A DNA stretch of 64,000 nt, taken from NCBI RefSeq assembly GCF_004801295.1, contig NZ_SSOC01000002.1:62001-126000 (forward strand), read 5' to 3'. Under the pieces are notes generated by a model. It saw only the letters and a list, made by a program, of their open reading frames with translations, was not told the DNA's origin and ran no database searches. Every line of letters begins with the position of its first letter. The first letter of the stretch is position 1. The stretch comes from Pseudothauera nasutitermitis. GTDB taxonomy: Bacteria > Pseudomonadota > Gammaproteobacteria > Burkholderiales > Rhodocyclaceae. Of the stretch, positions 1-9,743 are shown piece by piece. A program made the translations under genes and the position numbers.

Positions 1-1
1 C

Positions 2-157
2 GACCAGTGGATGCTGTGCATGCGGCAGGCGCTGGAAGAGATCGTCAGCGATGCCGAGGCGCGCGACCACCTTCTGCGCGCCTTCACCGGCCTGGCCGAC
101 CACATGCGCAACCGCGTCGAAGCGCCAGTGCCGACGCGCGCCGATCAACCGTTATAA
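2..157 (+). CDS. C-terminal end of a truncated (group II type) haemoglobin, cut by the window edge
   Basis: An open frame runs in from the left edge and stops at TAA 155-157, leaving the last 51 residues. The fragment starts [14 protein letters not shown] and continues as one amphipathic helix followed by a short tail. This resembles the G/H-helix end of group II truncated globins, which bind haem and O2 or NO. The proximal-histidine region is outside the window, so the family call rests on the C-terminal helix alone. The frame ends 9 nt before yciB. Confidence 0.5.
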   Translation, partial: DQWMLCMRQALEEIVSDAEARDHLLRAFTGLADHMRNRVEAPVPTRADQPL

Positions 158-166
158 TCCCACCGC

Positions 167-775
167 ATGAAATTCCTGTTCGATCTCCTGCCCGTCATCC
201 TCTTCTTCGGGGTTTACAAATTCGCCGGCGCCAATCAGGACGCCGCCTACCAATTGGCCGACCAGTGGCTGGGCGCGGGCATCACCCCGCAACAGGCGCC
301 CATCCTGCTCGCCACTGCGGTCACCATCCTCGCGACCTTCGCGCAGATCGGCTGGGTCTGGCTGCGCCACCGCAAGGTGGACACCATGCTGTGGGTCAGT
401 CTGGTGATCATCGTCGTGTTCGGCGGTGCCACGCTGCTCTTCCACAACCCCACCTTCATCAAGTGGAAGCCCACCGCGCTGTACTGGCTGTTCGGCGGCG
501 TGCTGGCGATTTCGGCGCTGCTGTTCCGCCGCAATCTGATCCGCCGAATGCTGGAAGCGCAGATCCGCCTGCCCGATGCGGTATGGGACAAGCTCAATCT
601 CGCCTGGGCCGGCTTCTTCCTGACCATGGGCGTGCTCAACCTCTATGTGGCCTACAGCTTCTCCGAGGAAGCCTGGGTCAACTTCAAGCTCTTCGGCGGC
701 ATGGGGCTGATGTTCGCCTTCGTGCTCGCCCAGGGCTTCTTCCTGTCCAAGTATCTCGAAGAGGATCCGCAATGA
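167..775 (+). CDS. yciB: Inner-membrane septation/intermembrane protein YciB (IspZ family)
   Basis: A 202-residue integral membrane protein of the usual family length. It begins [21 protein letters not shown], the hallmark N-terminus of YciB/septation protein A, and has about five to six hydrophobic segments. Family members affect cell-envelope synthesis and septation and interact with elongation and division proteins; the biochemical role is not settled. The stop overlaps the start of the YciI gene by four bases (ATGA), so the two are translationally coupled. The order yciB-yciI-bolA-parvulin is common in betaproteobacteria. Confidence 0.93.
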   Translation: MKFLFDLLPVILFFGVYKFAGANQDAAYQLADQWLGAGITPQQAPILLATAVTILATFAQIGWVWLRHRKVDTMLWVSLVIIVVFGGATLLFHNPTFIKWKPTALYWLFGGVLAISALLFRRNLIRRMLEAQIRLPDAVWDKLNLAWAGFFLTMGVLNLYVAYSFSEEAWVNFKLFGGMGLMFAFVLAQGFFLSKYLEEDPQ

Positions 776-1074
776 TGTTCTACGCCCTGATCGGCGAAGA
801 CGCGCCGGACTCGCTGGCCGCGCGCATGGCTGCCCGTCCCGCGCATCTGGCGCGCCTGGAGGCCCTGCGCGACGAAGGCCGCCTGCTGATCGCCGGCCCC
901 ATGCCGGCCATCGACTCGCCCGATCCCGGCCCGGCCGGCTTCGCCGGCAGCCTGGTGGTCGCAGAGTTTCCCTCGCTGGCGGAGGCCGAGCGCTGGCTGG
1001 CTGACGACCCCTACGTGCGGCAAGGCGTGTTCGCGCGCACCAGCGTGCGTCCGTTCAAGAAGGTGCTGCCTTGA
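772..1074 (+). CDS. YciI-like protein
   Basis: A 100-residue soluble protein starting [14 protein letters not shown]. It has the ferredoxin-like alpha/beta YciI fold: strand, helix with [18 protein letters not shown], then a VVAEF strand and a helix containing [16 protein letters not shown]. The conserved Asp and His positions of YciI are only partly recognisable. YciI proteins are putative small enzymes or binding proteins of unknown substrate. The ATG overlaps the yciB stop, and a second in-frame ATG three bases later could also be used. Its stop overlaps the next gene. Confidence 0.85.
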   Translation: MMFYALIGEDAPDSLAARMAARPAHLARLEALRDEGRLLIAGPMPAIDSPDPGPAGFAGSLVVAEFPSLAEAERWLADDPYVRQGVFARTSVRPFKKVLP

Positions 1075-1367
1075 GCAGGGTGGAACGCATGGATGCGCTG
1101 CTGCGCGCCGCGTTTCAACCCGAGTACATCGCCATCCGCGACGACAGCGCCCTGCACGCCGGCCATGCCGGTGCGCGTTCGGGCGGCGGCCATTACCACC
1201 TGGAAATTGTTTCCGCTTCGTTCGAAGGCAAGAATTCGGTGTTGCGACACCGTATGATCCATCAAGCATTGGGCTCGATGATGCAGAGCGAAATCCACGC
1301 CCTGTCGATTCGCGCCCGGACGGCCGAGGAGGCCGCCAATCAACCCACCCCGAAGGAAATCAGATGA
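1071..1367 (+). CDS. BolA family protein
   Basis: A 98-residue BolA/IbaG-type protein containing [20 protein letters not shown] and [18 protein letters not shown], the conserved BolA core with its class II KH-like fold. BolA proteins act with monothiol glutaredoxins in iron-sulfur and iron homeostasis and influence envelope morphology. I chose TTG at 1071 because it overlaps the preceding stop and restores the usual N-terminal helix; ATG at 1089 is the alternative and has an AGGG sequence upstream. The last four bases overlap the parvulin start. Confidence 0.85.
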   Translation: MSRVERMDALLRAAFQPEYIAIRDDSALHAGHAGARSGGGHYHLEIVSASFEGKNSVLRHRMIHQALGSMMQSEIHALSIRARTAEEAANQPTPKEIR

Positions 1368-2149
1368 AAGCACTGCCCAGTCGTCTCGCTCTTTGCCTCG
1401 TGGCCGGCTTCGCCGCCCTGTCGGTCCAGGCGGCCGACACCACGGCCACCGTCAATGGCAAGGGCATTCCCGCCTCGCGCCTCGAGGTCATGCTGGGCGA
1501 ACAGCGTGCCCAGGGCGCGCCGGACAGCCCGCAGCTGCGTGACGCGGTGCGCGAGGAACTGATCCGTCGCGAAGTGCTCGCCCAGGAAGCCGCCAAGCTC
1601 GGCCTGGACAAGAAGGCCGACGTGCAGGCGCAGATGGATCTCGCCCGCCAGGCTATCCTGATCCGCGCCTACCTGCAGGACTGGGTGAAGAAGAACCCGG
1701 TGTCGGACGCCGACGTGAAGAAGCAGTACGACACCATCGTCGCCGAACTGGGCACCACCGAGTACCACCCGCGCCACATCCTGGTGGAAACCGAGGATGC
1801 CGCCAAGGAGATCATCGTCAAGCTGCAGGGCGGCGCCAAGTTCGACGAACTGGCCACCAGCAGTTCCATCGATCCGGGCTCCAAGGAGCGCGGCGGCGAT
1901 CTGGGCTGGGTGAGTCCGGCGCGCTTCATCAAGCCGTTCTCCGATGCCATGGTCAAGCTCAAGAAGGGCGAGTACACCGCCGCGCCGGTGCAGACCGACT
2001 TCGGCTACCACGTGATTCTGCTGGAGGACACCCGCACGGCGCAGCCGCCGGCCCTCGACGAAGTGAAGGGCGAACTGCAGCCGCGTCTGCAGCAGGACAA
2101 GGTCGAAAAGCACATCGTGGACCTGCGCAGCAAGGCCACCGTGCAGTAA
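1364..2149 (+). CDS. Periplasmic parvulin-type peptidyl-prolyl isomerase
   Basis: A 261-residue exported chaperone. Residues 1-23 form a signal peptide ending VQAAD. Next comes an N-terminal SurA/PrsA-like helical domain (about 30-125), then a rotamase domain (about 130-225) with PRHILVETEDAAKEI, GGDLGWVSP and TDFGYHVILLED. It probably assists folding of outer-membrane or secreted proteins by cis-trans isomerisation of prolyl bonds. It is shorter than SurA (one rotamase domain) and like the Cbf2/PpiC group. It is the last gene of the yciB-yciI-bolA run, linked by an ATGA overlap, and is followed by a hairpin. Confidence 0.9.
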   Translation: MKALPSRLALCLVAGFAALSVQAADTTATVNGKGIPASRLEVMLGEQRAQGAPDSPQLRDAVREELIRREVLAQEAAKLGLDKKADVQAQMDLARQAILIRAYLQDWVKKNPVSDADVKKQYDTIVAELGTTEYHPRHILVETEDAAKEIIVKLQGGAKFDELATSSSIDPGSKERGGDLGWVSPARFIKPFSDAMVKLKKGEYTAAPVQTDFGYHVILLEDTRTAQPPALDEVKGELQPRLQQDKVEKHIVDLRSKATVQ

Positions 2150-2193
2150 GAGCGCCGATGCGCGCCGGGGTGACCGGCGCGCGGAAAACAAGG

Positions 2194-2223
2194 AAGGCCG
2201 GCCCGCTTGCGCGGACCGGCCTT
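2194..2223. terminator. Bidirectional hairpin between convergent genes
   Basis: The inverted repeat has arms AAGGCCGG-C-CCGC and GCGG-A-CCGGCCTT around a TTGC loop, with one mismatch in 13 pairs. It lies between the stop of the parvulin gene and the stop of the acyl-CoA dehydrogenase. No long T-tract follows on either strand, so termination is inferred from position and stem strength. Confidence 0.6.
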
Positions 2224-2266
2224 CTCGCTTTCATGCCCGGGGCGGCCGTGGCCGCCCCGGCACTGC

Positions 2267-4060
2267 TCAGAACTGCTCGTCGCTCAGCGCCAGCGCGCCG
2301 GCGGCGCCATTCACCACCGCGTAGGACAGGCCGGAGGCCTGGGCCAGCACGTGGTCGGCGTAGAAGCGCGCGGTGACGATCTTGGCCTGGTAGAAGGCGG
2401 CATCGCCCTCGCCCTGCGCCAGCTTGCGCTCGGCGACCAGCGCGGCACGGGCCATCTGCCAGCCGCCGGCGACGATGCCGAGCAGCTTCAGGAAGGGCAC
2501 GGAGCCGACGTGCGCGGCCTTGATGTCAGCGTTGTAGGTGGCCAGGATGTAGGCCACCGCCTCTTCCACCGCCTGGATGCCGTTGCCCAGCGCGCGGCCG
2601 ATGGCGGTGAAGTCGCCGTCCTTGGCGGCCAGTTCAGCCTGCACCTTGCGCATCTCGGCCACCACGCCCTGGATGGTGGCGCCGGCCTCGCGGGCGATCT
2701 TGCGGCCGATCAGGTCGTTGGCCTGGATGGCGGTGGTGCCCTCGTAGATCGGCGTGATGCGCGCGTCGCGCAGATGCTGCGCGGCGCCGGTTTCCTCGAT
2801 GAAGCCCATGCCGCCGTGCACCTGTACGCCGGTGGAGGCGATATCCACCGAGTTCTCGGTGCACCAGCCCTTTACCACCGGAATCATCAGATCCACGAAA
2901 GCCTGGTTGCGCGCCCGCACGCCTTCGTCCGGGTGCAGGTGGGCCAGATCGGTGGCCGCGCCGACCACGTAGGCCAGCGCGCGCATGGCTTCGGTCTGGC
3001 TCTTCATGGACATCAGCATGCGGCGCACGTCGGGGTGCTGCAGGATGCTCACCTTGGGACCGCCGCGCACACCGAGTTCGGTACCCTGGATGCGGTCCCT
3101 GGCGTACTGCAGGGCGTGCTGGTAGGCGCGCTCGGACAGCGCCAGGCCTTCCATGCCGACCGCGAAACGGGCCTCGTTCATCATGATGAACATGTACTCC
3201 AGGCCGCGGTTCGGCTCGCCCACCAGCGTGCCGATGGCGCCACCGCTGTCGCCGAAGGCGAGTACCGCGGTCGGGCTGGCGTGAATGCCCAGCTTGTGCT
3301 CGATGGACACGCAGTGCACGTCGTTGCGCGCGCCCGGGCTGCCGTCCTCATTCACCAGGAACTTGGGCACGACGAACAGCGAGATGCCCTTCACGCCTTC
3401 CGGCGCATCCGGCAGACGGGCCAGCACCAGGTGGATGATGTTGTCGGTGAGGTCGTGCTCGCCGTAGGTGATGAAGATCTTCTGCCCGAAGATCTTGTAG
3501 GTGCCGTCGCCCTGCGGCTCGGCGCGGGTGCGCACGGCGGCGAGGTCGGAGCCGGCCTGCGGCTCGGTGAGATTCATCGTGCCGGTCCATTCGCCGCTCA
3601 CCATCTTCGGCAGATACATGTCCTTCTGCGCGTCGGTGCCGCGCAGCATCAGCGCCTCGATGGCGCCGTTGGTCAGCATCGGGCACAGCGAGAAGGCCAT
3701 GTTGGCGGACTTCCACATCTCCATCACGGCGGTGGAGATCAGCTTGGGCAGGCCCTGGCCGCCGTACTGCGGATCGCAGGCCAGCGCGGTCCAGCCGGCT
3801 TCGGCGAACTGCTCATAGGCGGCCTTCCAGCCCGGTACGGTGGTGACTTTGCCGTCCTGCCACTTGGCGCCGTGCTGGTCGCCGATCTTGTTCAGCGGGG
3901 CCAGCACGCCGCCGGCGAACTTGCCGGCCTCCTCCAGGATGGCGTCGACCAGGTCCGGGGAAACCTCCTCACACCCGGGCAGCGCGGCCACGGCGTCCAG
4001 GCCGGCCAGCTCGCGCATGACGAACTGCATGTCACGGATCGGTGCGGTGTATTGACTCAT
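2267..4060 (-). CDS. Acyl-CoA dehydrogenase with extra C-terminal domain
   Basis: A 597-residue FAD enzyme, longer than classical ~380-residue acyl-CoA dehydrogenases. It has an N-terminal helical domain, a flavin-contact motif TEPQAGSDL (about 164), the middle beta domain, a C-terminal helical domain with the putative catalytic glutamate in YEGTTAIQ (about 440), and an extra ~130-residue domain typical of the AidB/FadE5/DmdC-like branch. It oxidises an acyl-CoA to the 2-enoyl-CoA and passes electrons to ETF, whose genes follow nearby. The natural acyl chain cannot be read from sequence; relatives use long-chain acyl-CoAs or methylmercaptopropionyl-CoA. Confidence 0.9.
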   Translation of the reverse strand: MSQYTAPIRDMQFVMRELAGLDAVAALPGCEEVSPDLVDAILEEAGKFAGGVLAPLNKIGDQHGAKWQDGKVTTVPGWKAAYEQFAEAGWTALACDPQYGGQGLPKLISTAVMEMWKSANMAFSLCPMLTNGAIEALMLRGTDAQKDMYLPKMVSGEWTGTMNLTEPQAGSDLAAVRTRAEPQGDGTYKIFGQKIFITYGEHDLTDNIIHLVLARLPDAPEGVKGISLFVVPKFLVNEDGSPGARNDVHCVSIEHKLGIHASPTAVLAFGDSGGAIGTLVGEPNRGLEYMFIMMNEARFAVGMEGLALSERAYQHALQYARDRIQGTELGVRGGPKVSILQHPDVRRMLMSMKSQTEAMRALAYVVGAATDLAHLHPDEGVRARNQAFVDLMIPVVKGWCTENSVDIASTGVQVHGGMGFIEETGAAQHLRDARITPIYEGTTAIQANDLIGRKIAREAGATIQGVVAEMRKVQAELAAKDGDFTAIGRALGNGIQAVEEAVAYILATYNADIKAAHVGSVPFLKLLGIVAGGWQMARAALVAERKLAQGEGDAAFYQAKIVTARFYADHVLAQASGLSYAVVNGAAGALALSDEQF

Positions 4061-4139
4061 TTGACTGTTCGCTCCACATGGAATTGTTGTCGGTCTGCGG
4101 CCCTGCCCGCCTCTCCTGCGCCTGCCCGCGGGCAGGGTG

Positions 4140-4805
4140 CTACTTGCGGAACAGGTAGCGGCGGTCGTCGAAGGCCGCCACCCATTCCGGGCGATACACC
4201 ACCATCAAGGTGATCACCCCGCCGCTGATCCAGCCCTCGGAAAAACCGAGCAACAGGAAGTACGGCAAATAATCGCTGGCCAGAAAATCCGCGCTGTAGG
4301 CGCCGGCCGCCACCAGCACCGCGGAGGCCACCAGCCCCTGCAGCATCACGGTGAGCGCGGAACCGAAAAATCCGGCCACGAAGATGAAGACGAAGAAATG
4401 CGCCGGCAGCCAGCGTTCCACCAGCCGGTGGATACGGTAGGCGATCAATACCGGCACCACCACCATCAACAGGAAATTGATCGGCCAGGCCTGCCACCCG
4501 AAGGTACCGTTGAGCGCGATGCCGGTGAGCGCCAGGCCGAGCGCGACGATGGCCAGCTGCGGGCCCAGCGCCAGCGTGGCCGCCATGGCACCCATCATGT
4601 GCAGGGTGAGGCCGGGTTTGACGCCGGCCTTCAGGCTCCAGATCAGCGTCAGGCCCACGGCGAACCCCAGCAGCAGGTTCAACTGCGGGCCTGTCTTGAG
4701 CCGCTGCCACGGCGCGGTGCGCCAGGTCAGCCAGCCGATCAGCAACGACAGCGCCAGCGCGGCCAGATGCCAGCCCGTGGAAAACAGATCGGCCGACAGA
4801 TTCAT
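4140..4805 (-). CDS. CbiM-like energy-coupling-factor permease, without the CbiM metal-site N-terminus
   Basis: A 221-residue membrane protein with about six to seven hydrophobic helices, matching the energy-coupling-factor permease (CbiM/NikM) family. Seen: segments such as GLTLHMMGAMAATLALGPQ and FLVSEGWISGG-like loops. True CbiM/NikM starts Met-His-Ile and uses the N-terminal amine and His2 to bind Co/Ni; this protein starts MNLSADLF and lacks that histidine. No cbiN, cbiQ or cbiO lies nearby. It may transport something else or be a solitary S-component. It sits between the acyl-CoA dehydrogenase and etfA on the same strand, with 28 nt to etfA. Confidence 0.7.
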   Translation of the reverse strand: MNLSADLFSTGWHLAALALSLLIGWLTWRTAPWQRLKTGPQLNLLLGFAVGLTLIWSLKAGVKPGLTLHMMGAMAATLALGPQLAIVALGLALTGIALNGTFGWQAWPINFLLMVVVPVLIAYRIHRLVERWLPAHFFVFIFVAGFFGSALTVMLQGLVASAVLVAAGAYSADFLASDYLPYFLLLGFSEGWISGGVITLMVVYRPEWVAAFDDRRYLFRK

Positions 4806-4833
4806 CGTACGCCCCGCTGGCGCCCGGCGCCGC

Positions 4834-5763
4834 TTACAGCGCCTTGGTCAGTTCCGGCACCACCTCGAACAGGTCGCCCACCAGGCCGTAGTCCGCTACC
4901 TGGAAGATCGGCGCTTCCGGATCCTTGTTGATCGCCACGATCACCTTGGAGTCCTTCATACCGGCCAGATGCTGGATGGCTCCGGAGATGCCCACCGCGA
5001 TGTACAGCTGCGGCGCGACGATCTTGCCGGTCTGGCCGACCTGATAGTCGTTGGGCACGTAGCCGGCGTCCACCGCGGCGCGACTGGCGCCGAGCGCCGC
5101 GCCAAGCTTGTCGGCCAGCGGTTCGAGCACACTCTGGTAGTTCTCTCCGCTGCCCAGGCCGCGGCCGCCGGAAACGATGACCTTGGCGGCGCCCAGTTCC
5201 GGGCGTGCCGACTTGGTCAGTTCGCGGCCGACCAGCCTGGTCAGCCCCAGGTCGGCACCCGCCGGCACGCTTTCCACGCTGGCGGAGCCACCCTCGCCCG
5301 CCGCCTCGAAGGCGGTGGTGCGCACGGTGATGACTTTCACCGCGTCGGCGCTCTTCACCGTGGCCAGCGCATTGCCGGCATAGATCGGGCGCACGAAGGT
5401 GTCGGCGGACTGCACTGCGACGATGTCGGAAATCTGCGCGACGTCGAGCAGCGCGGCCACGCGCGGGGCGACGTTCTTGCCGAAGGAGGTGGCCGGCGCC
5501 AGGATGTGGGTGTAGCCGGCCGCCTTGGCGACCACCAGCGCGGCCAGGTTTTCGGCCAGTTGGGCCTCGTAGTGCGGCGCGGATACGCTCAGCACCTTGG
5601 CGACGCCCGCCAGTTTCGCGGCGGCCGCGGCGGCGGCCTCGTTGCCGTTGCCGGCGACCAGCACGTGGACTTCCCCGCCCAGCGCGGCGGCCGCGGTGAC
5701 GGTGTTGAGGGTGGCCGCCTTGAGGCTGGCGTTGTCGTGTTCAGCAATAACCAGGATCGTCAT
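4834..5763 (-). CDS. etfA: Electron transfer flavoprotein alpha subunit
   Basis: A 309-residue ETF alpha subunit of normal length. The N-terminal alpha/beta domain ([11 protein letters not shown]...) contacts the beta subunit. The C-terminal FAD domain carries [40 protein letters not shown] and [19 protein letters not shown] motifs that bind FAD. With EtfB it accepts electrons from acyl-CoA dehydrogenases and delivers them to ETF-quinone oxidoreductase. The etfB gene lies 90 nt upstream on the same strand, and the acyl-CoA dehydrogenase gene is two genes downstream, suggesting one beta-oxidation unit. Confidence 0.96.
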   Translation of the reverse strand: MTILVIAEHDNASLKAATLNTVTAAAALGGEVHVLVAGNGNEAAAAAAAKLAGVAKVLSVSAPHYEAQLAENLAALVVAKAAGYTHILAPATSFGKNVAPRVAALLDVAQISDIVAVQSADTFVRPIYAGNALATVKSADAVKVITVRTTAFEAAGEGGSASVESVPAGADLGLTRLVGRELTKSARPELGAAKVIVSGGRGLGSGENYQSVLEPLADKLGAALGASRAAVDAGYVPNDYQVGQTGKIVAPQLYIAVGISGAIQHLAGMKDSKVIVAINKDPEAPIFQVADYGLVGDLFEVVPELTKAL

Positions 5764-5853
5764 GGCATCCTCCGCAGGGCCGTCCCAAGGAGGATGTTCG
5801 CCCCCGCGGGGGGCAGTGCAGCGGCGCCAGCCGCAAACGTGGGGGTCGTCATT

Positions 5854-6603
5854 TCAGATCACCTTCGCTTCGTTCTTGAGCTTGTCCACCAGCTGGGCCA
5901 CGTCGGCCACGCGCACGCCCGCGCTGCGCTTGGGCGGCTCATCGACCCGCAGCGTGCTCAGGCGCGGGGCGACGTCCACGCCCAGTTCATCGGGCTTGAC
6001 GATTTCCAGCGGCTTCTTCTTGGCTTTCATGATGTTGGGCAGCGTGGCGTAGCGCGGCTCGTTGAGGCGCAGATCAGTGGTGATCACCGCCGGCAGCGAG
6101 AGTTCCAGCGTTTCCAGGCCGCCGTCGATTTCGCGGGTCACCGCCGCCTTGCCGTCGGCAATGGTGACCTTGGAAGCGAAGGTGGCCTGCGGCCAGCCGT
6201 TCAGCGCAGCGAGCATCTGGCCGGTCTGGTTGGCGTCGTCGTCGATGGCCTGCTTGCCGCAGATCACCACCTGCGGGGCTTCCTTGTCGGTCAGCGCCTT
6301 GAGCAGCTTGGCCACGGCCAGCGGCTGCAGATCGACATCGGTTTCCACCAGGATGCCGCGGTCGGCGCCGATGGCCATCGCCGCGCGCAGGGTTTCCTGG
6401 CAGGCCGCGATGCCGCAGCTCACCGCGACCACCTCGGCGGCCACGCCGGCTTCCTTGAGGCGCACGGCCTCTTCCACGGCGATCTCATCGAAGGGATTCA
6501 TCGACATCTTGACGCTGGCGATATCCACGCCGGTGCCGTCGGCCTTGACGCGCACCTTGACGTTGTAATCGACCACGCGTTTGACGGGAACCAGTATCTT
6601 CAA
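5854..6603 (-). CDS. etfB: Electron transfer flavoprotein beta subunit
   Basis: A 249-residue ETF beta subunit beginning [19 protein letters not shown] and containing [17 protein letters not shown] and the AMP-site stretch [14 protein letters not shown]. It binds AMP and forms the heterodimer with EtfA. It is the first gene of the leftward run etfB-etfA-CbiM-like-acyl-CoA dehydrogenase and is divergent from a TetR regulator 169 bp away, which is a plausible controller. Confidence 0.96.
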   Translation of the reverse strand: MKILVPVKRVVDYNVKVRVKADGTGVDIASVKMSMNPFDEIAVEEAVRLKEAGVAAEVVAVSCGIAACQETLRAAMAIGADRGILVETDVDLQPLAVAKLLKALTDKEAPQVVICGKQAIDDDANQTGQMLAALNGWPQATFASKVTIADGKAAVTREIDGGLETLELSLPAVITTDLRLNEPRYATLPNIMKAKKKPLEIVKPDELGVDVAPRLSTLRVDEPPKRSAGVRVADVAQLVDKLKNEAKVI

Positions 6604-6707
6604 AGCTGCGCTCCTCTATTTTGGGTTGGGATTGGTCTTGTCCGGAATGCCATTATCTCACCGCACAAAAGCGTTTGACACCTGCGCCAGCCGCCGGGAG
6701 AATGATT

Positions 6708-6776
6708 CCATACGCTGCAGTATGGCGGCGTACGGTAGCGTATGGTCTACGATTCGTCAATAACTATTCCGTATGG
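6708..6776. promoter_or_regulatory. Cluster of GTATGG half-sites between etfB and the tetR-type gene
   Basis: CCATAC (6708-6713) and GTATGG (6720-6725) form a perfect inverted repeat with a 6-bp spacer. Two further GTATGG copies lie at 6740-6745 and 6771-6776, the last covering the regulator's start codon. Repeated half-sites in a divergent intergenic region beside a TetR-type gene are typical of an autoregulatory operator. That this protein binds here is an inference. Confidence 0.45.
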
Positions 6777-7384
6777 AAATCGCCCCAGCAAAACAACGCA
6801 TACAACTCGACCGCGACGCCTGGGTACAGGCCGCCGTCGAGGTGCTCGCCGAGGAAGGCGTCTCCGGCCTGCGCGTGGAGGTGCTGGCCAAGCGCCTGAA
6901 GGTCACCAAGGGGAGTTTCTACTGGCACTTCCAGGACCGCCGCGACCTGCAACTGGCCGTGCTGCACGACTGGAAGGAAGGCCGCATCCGCGACATCGTC
7001 AAGCAGACCCGCGCCCAGCCCGGCCAGGAGCTCGAGCAGATCTACCACGTCATCGACGTCTATTCGACGCGCCGCAGCCGGCGCGGCATGCTCATCGAAC
7101 TGGCGGTGCGCGACTGGGCGCGCCGCGACGCCGAGGCTGCGGCCATCGTCGCCGAGGTGGACGACATCCGCCTGCGCAGCGCGCGCGAGCTGTTCCTCGC
7201 CTGTGGCGTGCCGCTGGAGGAAGCCTCCAGCCGCTGTACGCTGCTCTACGCCTATGTGTTCGGCCTTTCACTGATGGTGTACGACCGTTTTGCCGAAGAC
7301 CCGGCCCGCCTCAAGCGGGACATCGCCGATCTGATCGCGCGTTCCGCAGCGATGAAGCAAGCGGCGCCCGGCCAGTCCGGCTGA
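6773..7384 (+). CDS. TetR/AcrR family transcriptional regulator
   Basis: A 203-residue regulator with an N-terminal TetR helix-turn-helix (about 12-60): [44 protein letters not shown]. The C-terminal all-helical domain would bind a ligand that cannot be inferred. It is divergent from etfB, so it may regulate the ETF/acyl-CoA dehydrogenase genes and itself, perhaps in response to an acyl-CoA, as FadR- or PsrA-type TetR proteins do. The ATG lies inside one of the GTATGG repeats. Confidence 0.88.
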   Translation: MEIAPAKQRIQLDRDAWVQAAVEVLAEEGVSGLRVEVLAKRLKVTKGSFYWHFQDRRDLQLAVLHDWKEGRIRDIVKQTRAQPGQELEQIYHVIDVYSTRRSRRGMLIELAVRDWARRDAEAAAIVAEVDDIRLRSARELFLACGVPLEEASSRCTLLYAYVFGLSLMVYDRFAEDPARLKRDIADLIARSAAMKQAAPGQSG

Positions 7385-7496
7385 GCGCCGGGAAGCGGCG
7401 CAAACTTCCGCCACAAGGAATCCGCCCCCGCGCGCGCCCACGCCGCTATCATCACGGCTTTGCCGCCCGGCGGGCGGAACCCCGCAGCGAACCACC

Positions 7497-9035
7497 ATGA
7501 ATCTGCTCCGCGCGCTGGCCACGGTCAGCGGCATGACCCTGCTGTCGCGCATCCTCGGCTTCGTGCGCGATTTCGTCATCGCCCGCGCCTTCGGCGCCGG
7601 CATGATGACCGACGCCTTCTTCGTCGCCTTCCGCCTGCCCAATCTGCTGCGTCGCATGTTCGCCGAAGGCGCCTTCTCGCAGGCCTTCGTGCCCATCCTG
7701 GCCGAGTACAAGAACCGCCAGGGCGAGGACGCCACCCGCACGCTGGTCAATCGCACCGCCACACTGTTGGCGCTGGTGGTCACCGCGGTGTCCATCCTCG
7801 GGGTTCTTGCCGCGCCGTGGATCATCTACCTCTCCGCGCCGGGCTTCGCCGTCGATGCGGAAAAGTTCGCCCTTACCGTCGAACTCACCCGCATCACCTT
7901 CCCCTACATCCTGTTCATGGCGCTGGTGGCGCTGGCCGGCGGCATCCTCAACACCTGGAGCCGCTTCGCCATTCCGGCGTTCACGCCGGTGCTGCTCAAC
8001 CTCAGCTTCATCGGCATGGCGCTGTTCGCCGCGCCCTGGTTCGATCCGCCGGTGCTCGCGCTGGCCTGGGCGGTATTCCTCGGCGGCGTGCTGCAACTGG
8101 CGCTGCAACTGCGCCCGCTGCACAGGATCGGCATGCTGCCGCGCTTCGACCTGAATCTGCGCGACCCCGGCGTGCGGCGCATCCTCCGGCTGATGGCGCC
8201 GGCGCTGCTGGGCGTGTCGGTGAGCCAGATCTCGCTGCTCATCAACACCATCTTCGCCTCCTTCCTGCAAAGCGGCAGCGTGTCGTGGCTGTACTACGCC
8301 GACCGCCTGATGGAATTCCCCGCCGGCCTGCTGGGCGTGGCCCTGGGCACCATCCTGCTGCCCAGCCTCGCCAAGCTGCACGCCGACGAGCGGCGCGAGG
8401 AGTTTTCCTCCCTGCTCGACTGGGGGCTGCGCCTCACCCTGCTGCTCACCCTGCCCGCCGCGCTGGCGCTGATGCTGCTGGCCGTGCCGCTGATCGCCAC
8501 CCTGTTCCACCACGGAGCGTTCTCCGCCGCGGACGTGCTGGCCACCCGGCAGGCGCTGGTGGCCTACAGCGTGGGGCTGACCGGGCTGATCCTGGTCAAG
8601 GTGCTCGCCCCGGCGTTCTACGCCCGGCAGGACATCAAGACCCCGGTGAAGATCGCCCTGCTCACCCTGGCCGCCACCCAGGTGATGAACCTCGCCTTCA
8701 TCATTCCGCTCAAGCACGCCGGGCTGGCGCTGTCCATCGGCCTGGCCTCGCTGCTCAATGCCGCCCTGCTCTATCGCGGCCTGCGCAGGCGCGGGGTGTA
8801 TCAACCGGAAGCCGGCTGGCTGAAATTCTTCGCCAAGCTGCTGCTCGCCCTGGCGGTCATGGGCGTGGTGCTGTGGTTTGCCGCGGGCGCGGAAACGCGC
8901 TGGCTGGAGGATTCCAGCCTGCTCCGCGTGCTGCGCCTGGGCGGCGTGGTGCTGGCCGGCGCGGCCGCCTACTTCGCCACGCTGGTCGCCCTGGGTTTCC
9001 GTCCGCGCGACTTCCGCCGCCGCGCGGCGGGCTAG
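7497..9035 (+). CDS. murJ: Lipid II flippase MurJ
   Basis: A 512-residue polytopic MOP-superfamily protein with about 14 transmembrane segments. It opens [35 protein letters not shown] and has the conserved [29 protein letters not shown] region and [18 protein letters not shown] loop. It flips lipid II across the inner membrane for peptidoglycan synthesis. Length is typical. It stands alone between the TetR gene and a YbhB-type gene, all on the plus strand. Confidence 0.96.
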   Translation: MNLLRALATVSGMTLLSRILGFVRDFVIARAFGAGMMTDAFFVAFRLPNLLRRMFAEGAFSQAFVPILAEYKNRQGEDATRTLVNRTATLLALVVTAVSILGVLAAPWIIYLSAPGFAVDAEKFALTVELTRITFPYILFMALVALAGGILNTWSRFAIPAFTPVLLNLSFIGMALFAAPWFDPPVLALAWAVFLGGVLQLALQLRPLHRIGMLPRFDLNLRDPGVRRILRLMAPALLGVSVSQISLLINTIFASFLQSGSVSWLYYADRLMEFPAGLLGVALGTILLPSLAKLHADERREEFSSLLDWGLRLTLLLTLPAALALMLLAVPLIATLFHHGAFSAADVLATRQALVAYSVGLTGLILVKVLAPAFYARQDIKTPVKIALLTLAATQVMNLAFIIPLKHAGLALSIGLASLLNAALLYRGLRRRGVYQPEAGWLKFFAKLLLALAVMGVVLWFAAGAETRWLEDSSLLRVLRLGGVVLAGAAAYFATLVALGFRPRDFRRRAAG

Positions 9036-9072
9036 AATCGGATTTCCATGCCATGAGAAAGGAGACCCTGCG

Positions 9073-9702
9073 ATGATCCTCACCACCCAGAGCTTCGCCG
9101 ATGGTGCCCGCATTCCGGGTGAATTCGCCTTCTGCATTCCCGCCGCCGAAGGCCACGTCTGCCTGGGCGCCAACCGCAATCCGCAACTGGCCTGGACCGA
9201 CGTGCCGGCCGATACCCGCTCCTTCGTGCTGATCTGCCACGACCCGGACGTGCCGAGCAAGGGCGACGACGTCAATCAGGAAGGGCGTACGGTGCCGGCC
9301 AGCCTGCCGCGCGTGGATTTCTTCCATTGGGTGCTGGTGGATCTGCCCGCCAACCTGCGCGGGATCGCCGCCGGCAGCTTCTCGTCCGACGTGACCCCCG
9401 GCGGCAAGACCGGCCCCGCCGCCGCCCACGGCACCCGCCAGGGCATCAACGACTACACTGCGTGGTTCGCCGGCGACGAAGCCATGCGCGGCGACTACCA
9501 CGGCTACGATGGCCCCTGCCCGCCGTGGAACGACGAATTGCTGCACCACTACGTATTCACGCTGTACGCGCTGGACATTCCACGTTGTCCGGTGGAAGGC
9601 AAGTTCGGGGGTGCCGACGTGCGCAAGGCCATCGAGGGGCATGTGCTGGCGTCGGCGTCGATCACCGGAACCTACACGCTGAACCCGACACTCGGCGATT
9701 AA
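9073..9702 (+). CDS. YbhB/YbcL family PEBP-like (Raf kinase inhibitor-like) protein
   Basis: A 209-residue phosphatidylethanolamine-binding-protein fold with NPQLAWTDVPADTRSFVLICHDPDVP near residue 35-65 and HHYVFTLYALDIP, the two signature regions of bacterial YbhB/YbcL. The anion-binding His and Asp residues are present. No signal peptide is seen, so it is probably cytoplasmic. The bacterial function is poorly known. The ATG at 9073 has GGAGA upstream; an upstream extension would run into murJ in another frame. A strong hairpin follows the stop. Confidence 0.88.
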   Translation: MILTTQSFADGARIPGEFAFCIPAAEGHVCLGANRNPQLAWTDVPADTRSFVLICHDPDVPSKGDDVNQEGRTVPASLPRVDFFHWVLVDLPANLRGIAAGSFSSDVTPGGKTGPAAAHGTRQGINDYTAWFAGDEAMRGDYHGYDGPCPPWNDELLHHYVFTLYALDIPRCPVEGKFGGADVRKAIEGHVLASASITGTYTLNPTLGD

Positions 9703-9707
9703 AGCCA

Positions 9708-9740
9708 CAGGGGCGAGCGCGCTCAGGGCGCCCGCCCCTG
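9708..9740. terminator. Hairpin between convergent ybhB-type and pfk genes
   Basis: CAGGGGCG (9708-9715) pairs perfectly with CGCCCCTG (9733-9740), with additional GCGC pairing inside. It lies between two convergent stops and could terminate both transcripts. No T-tract is present. Confidence 0.5.
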
Positions 9741-9743
9741 CCG

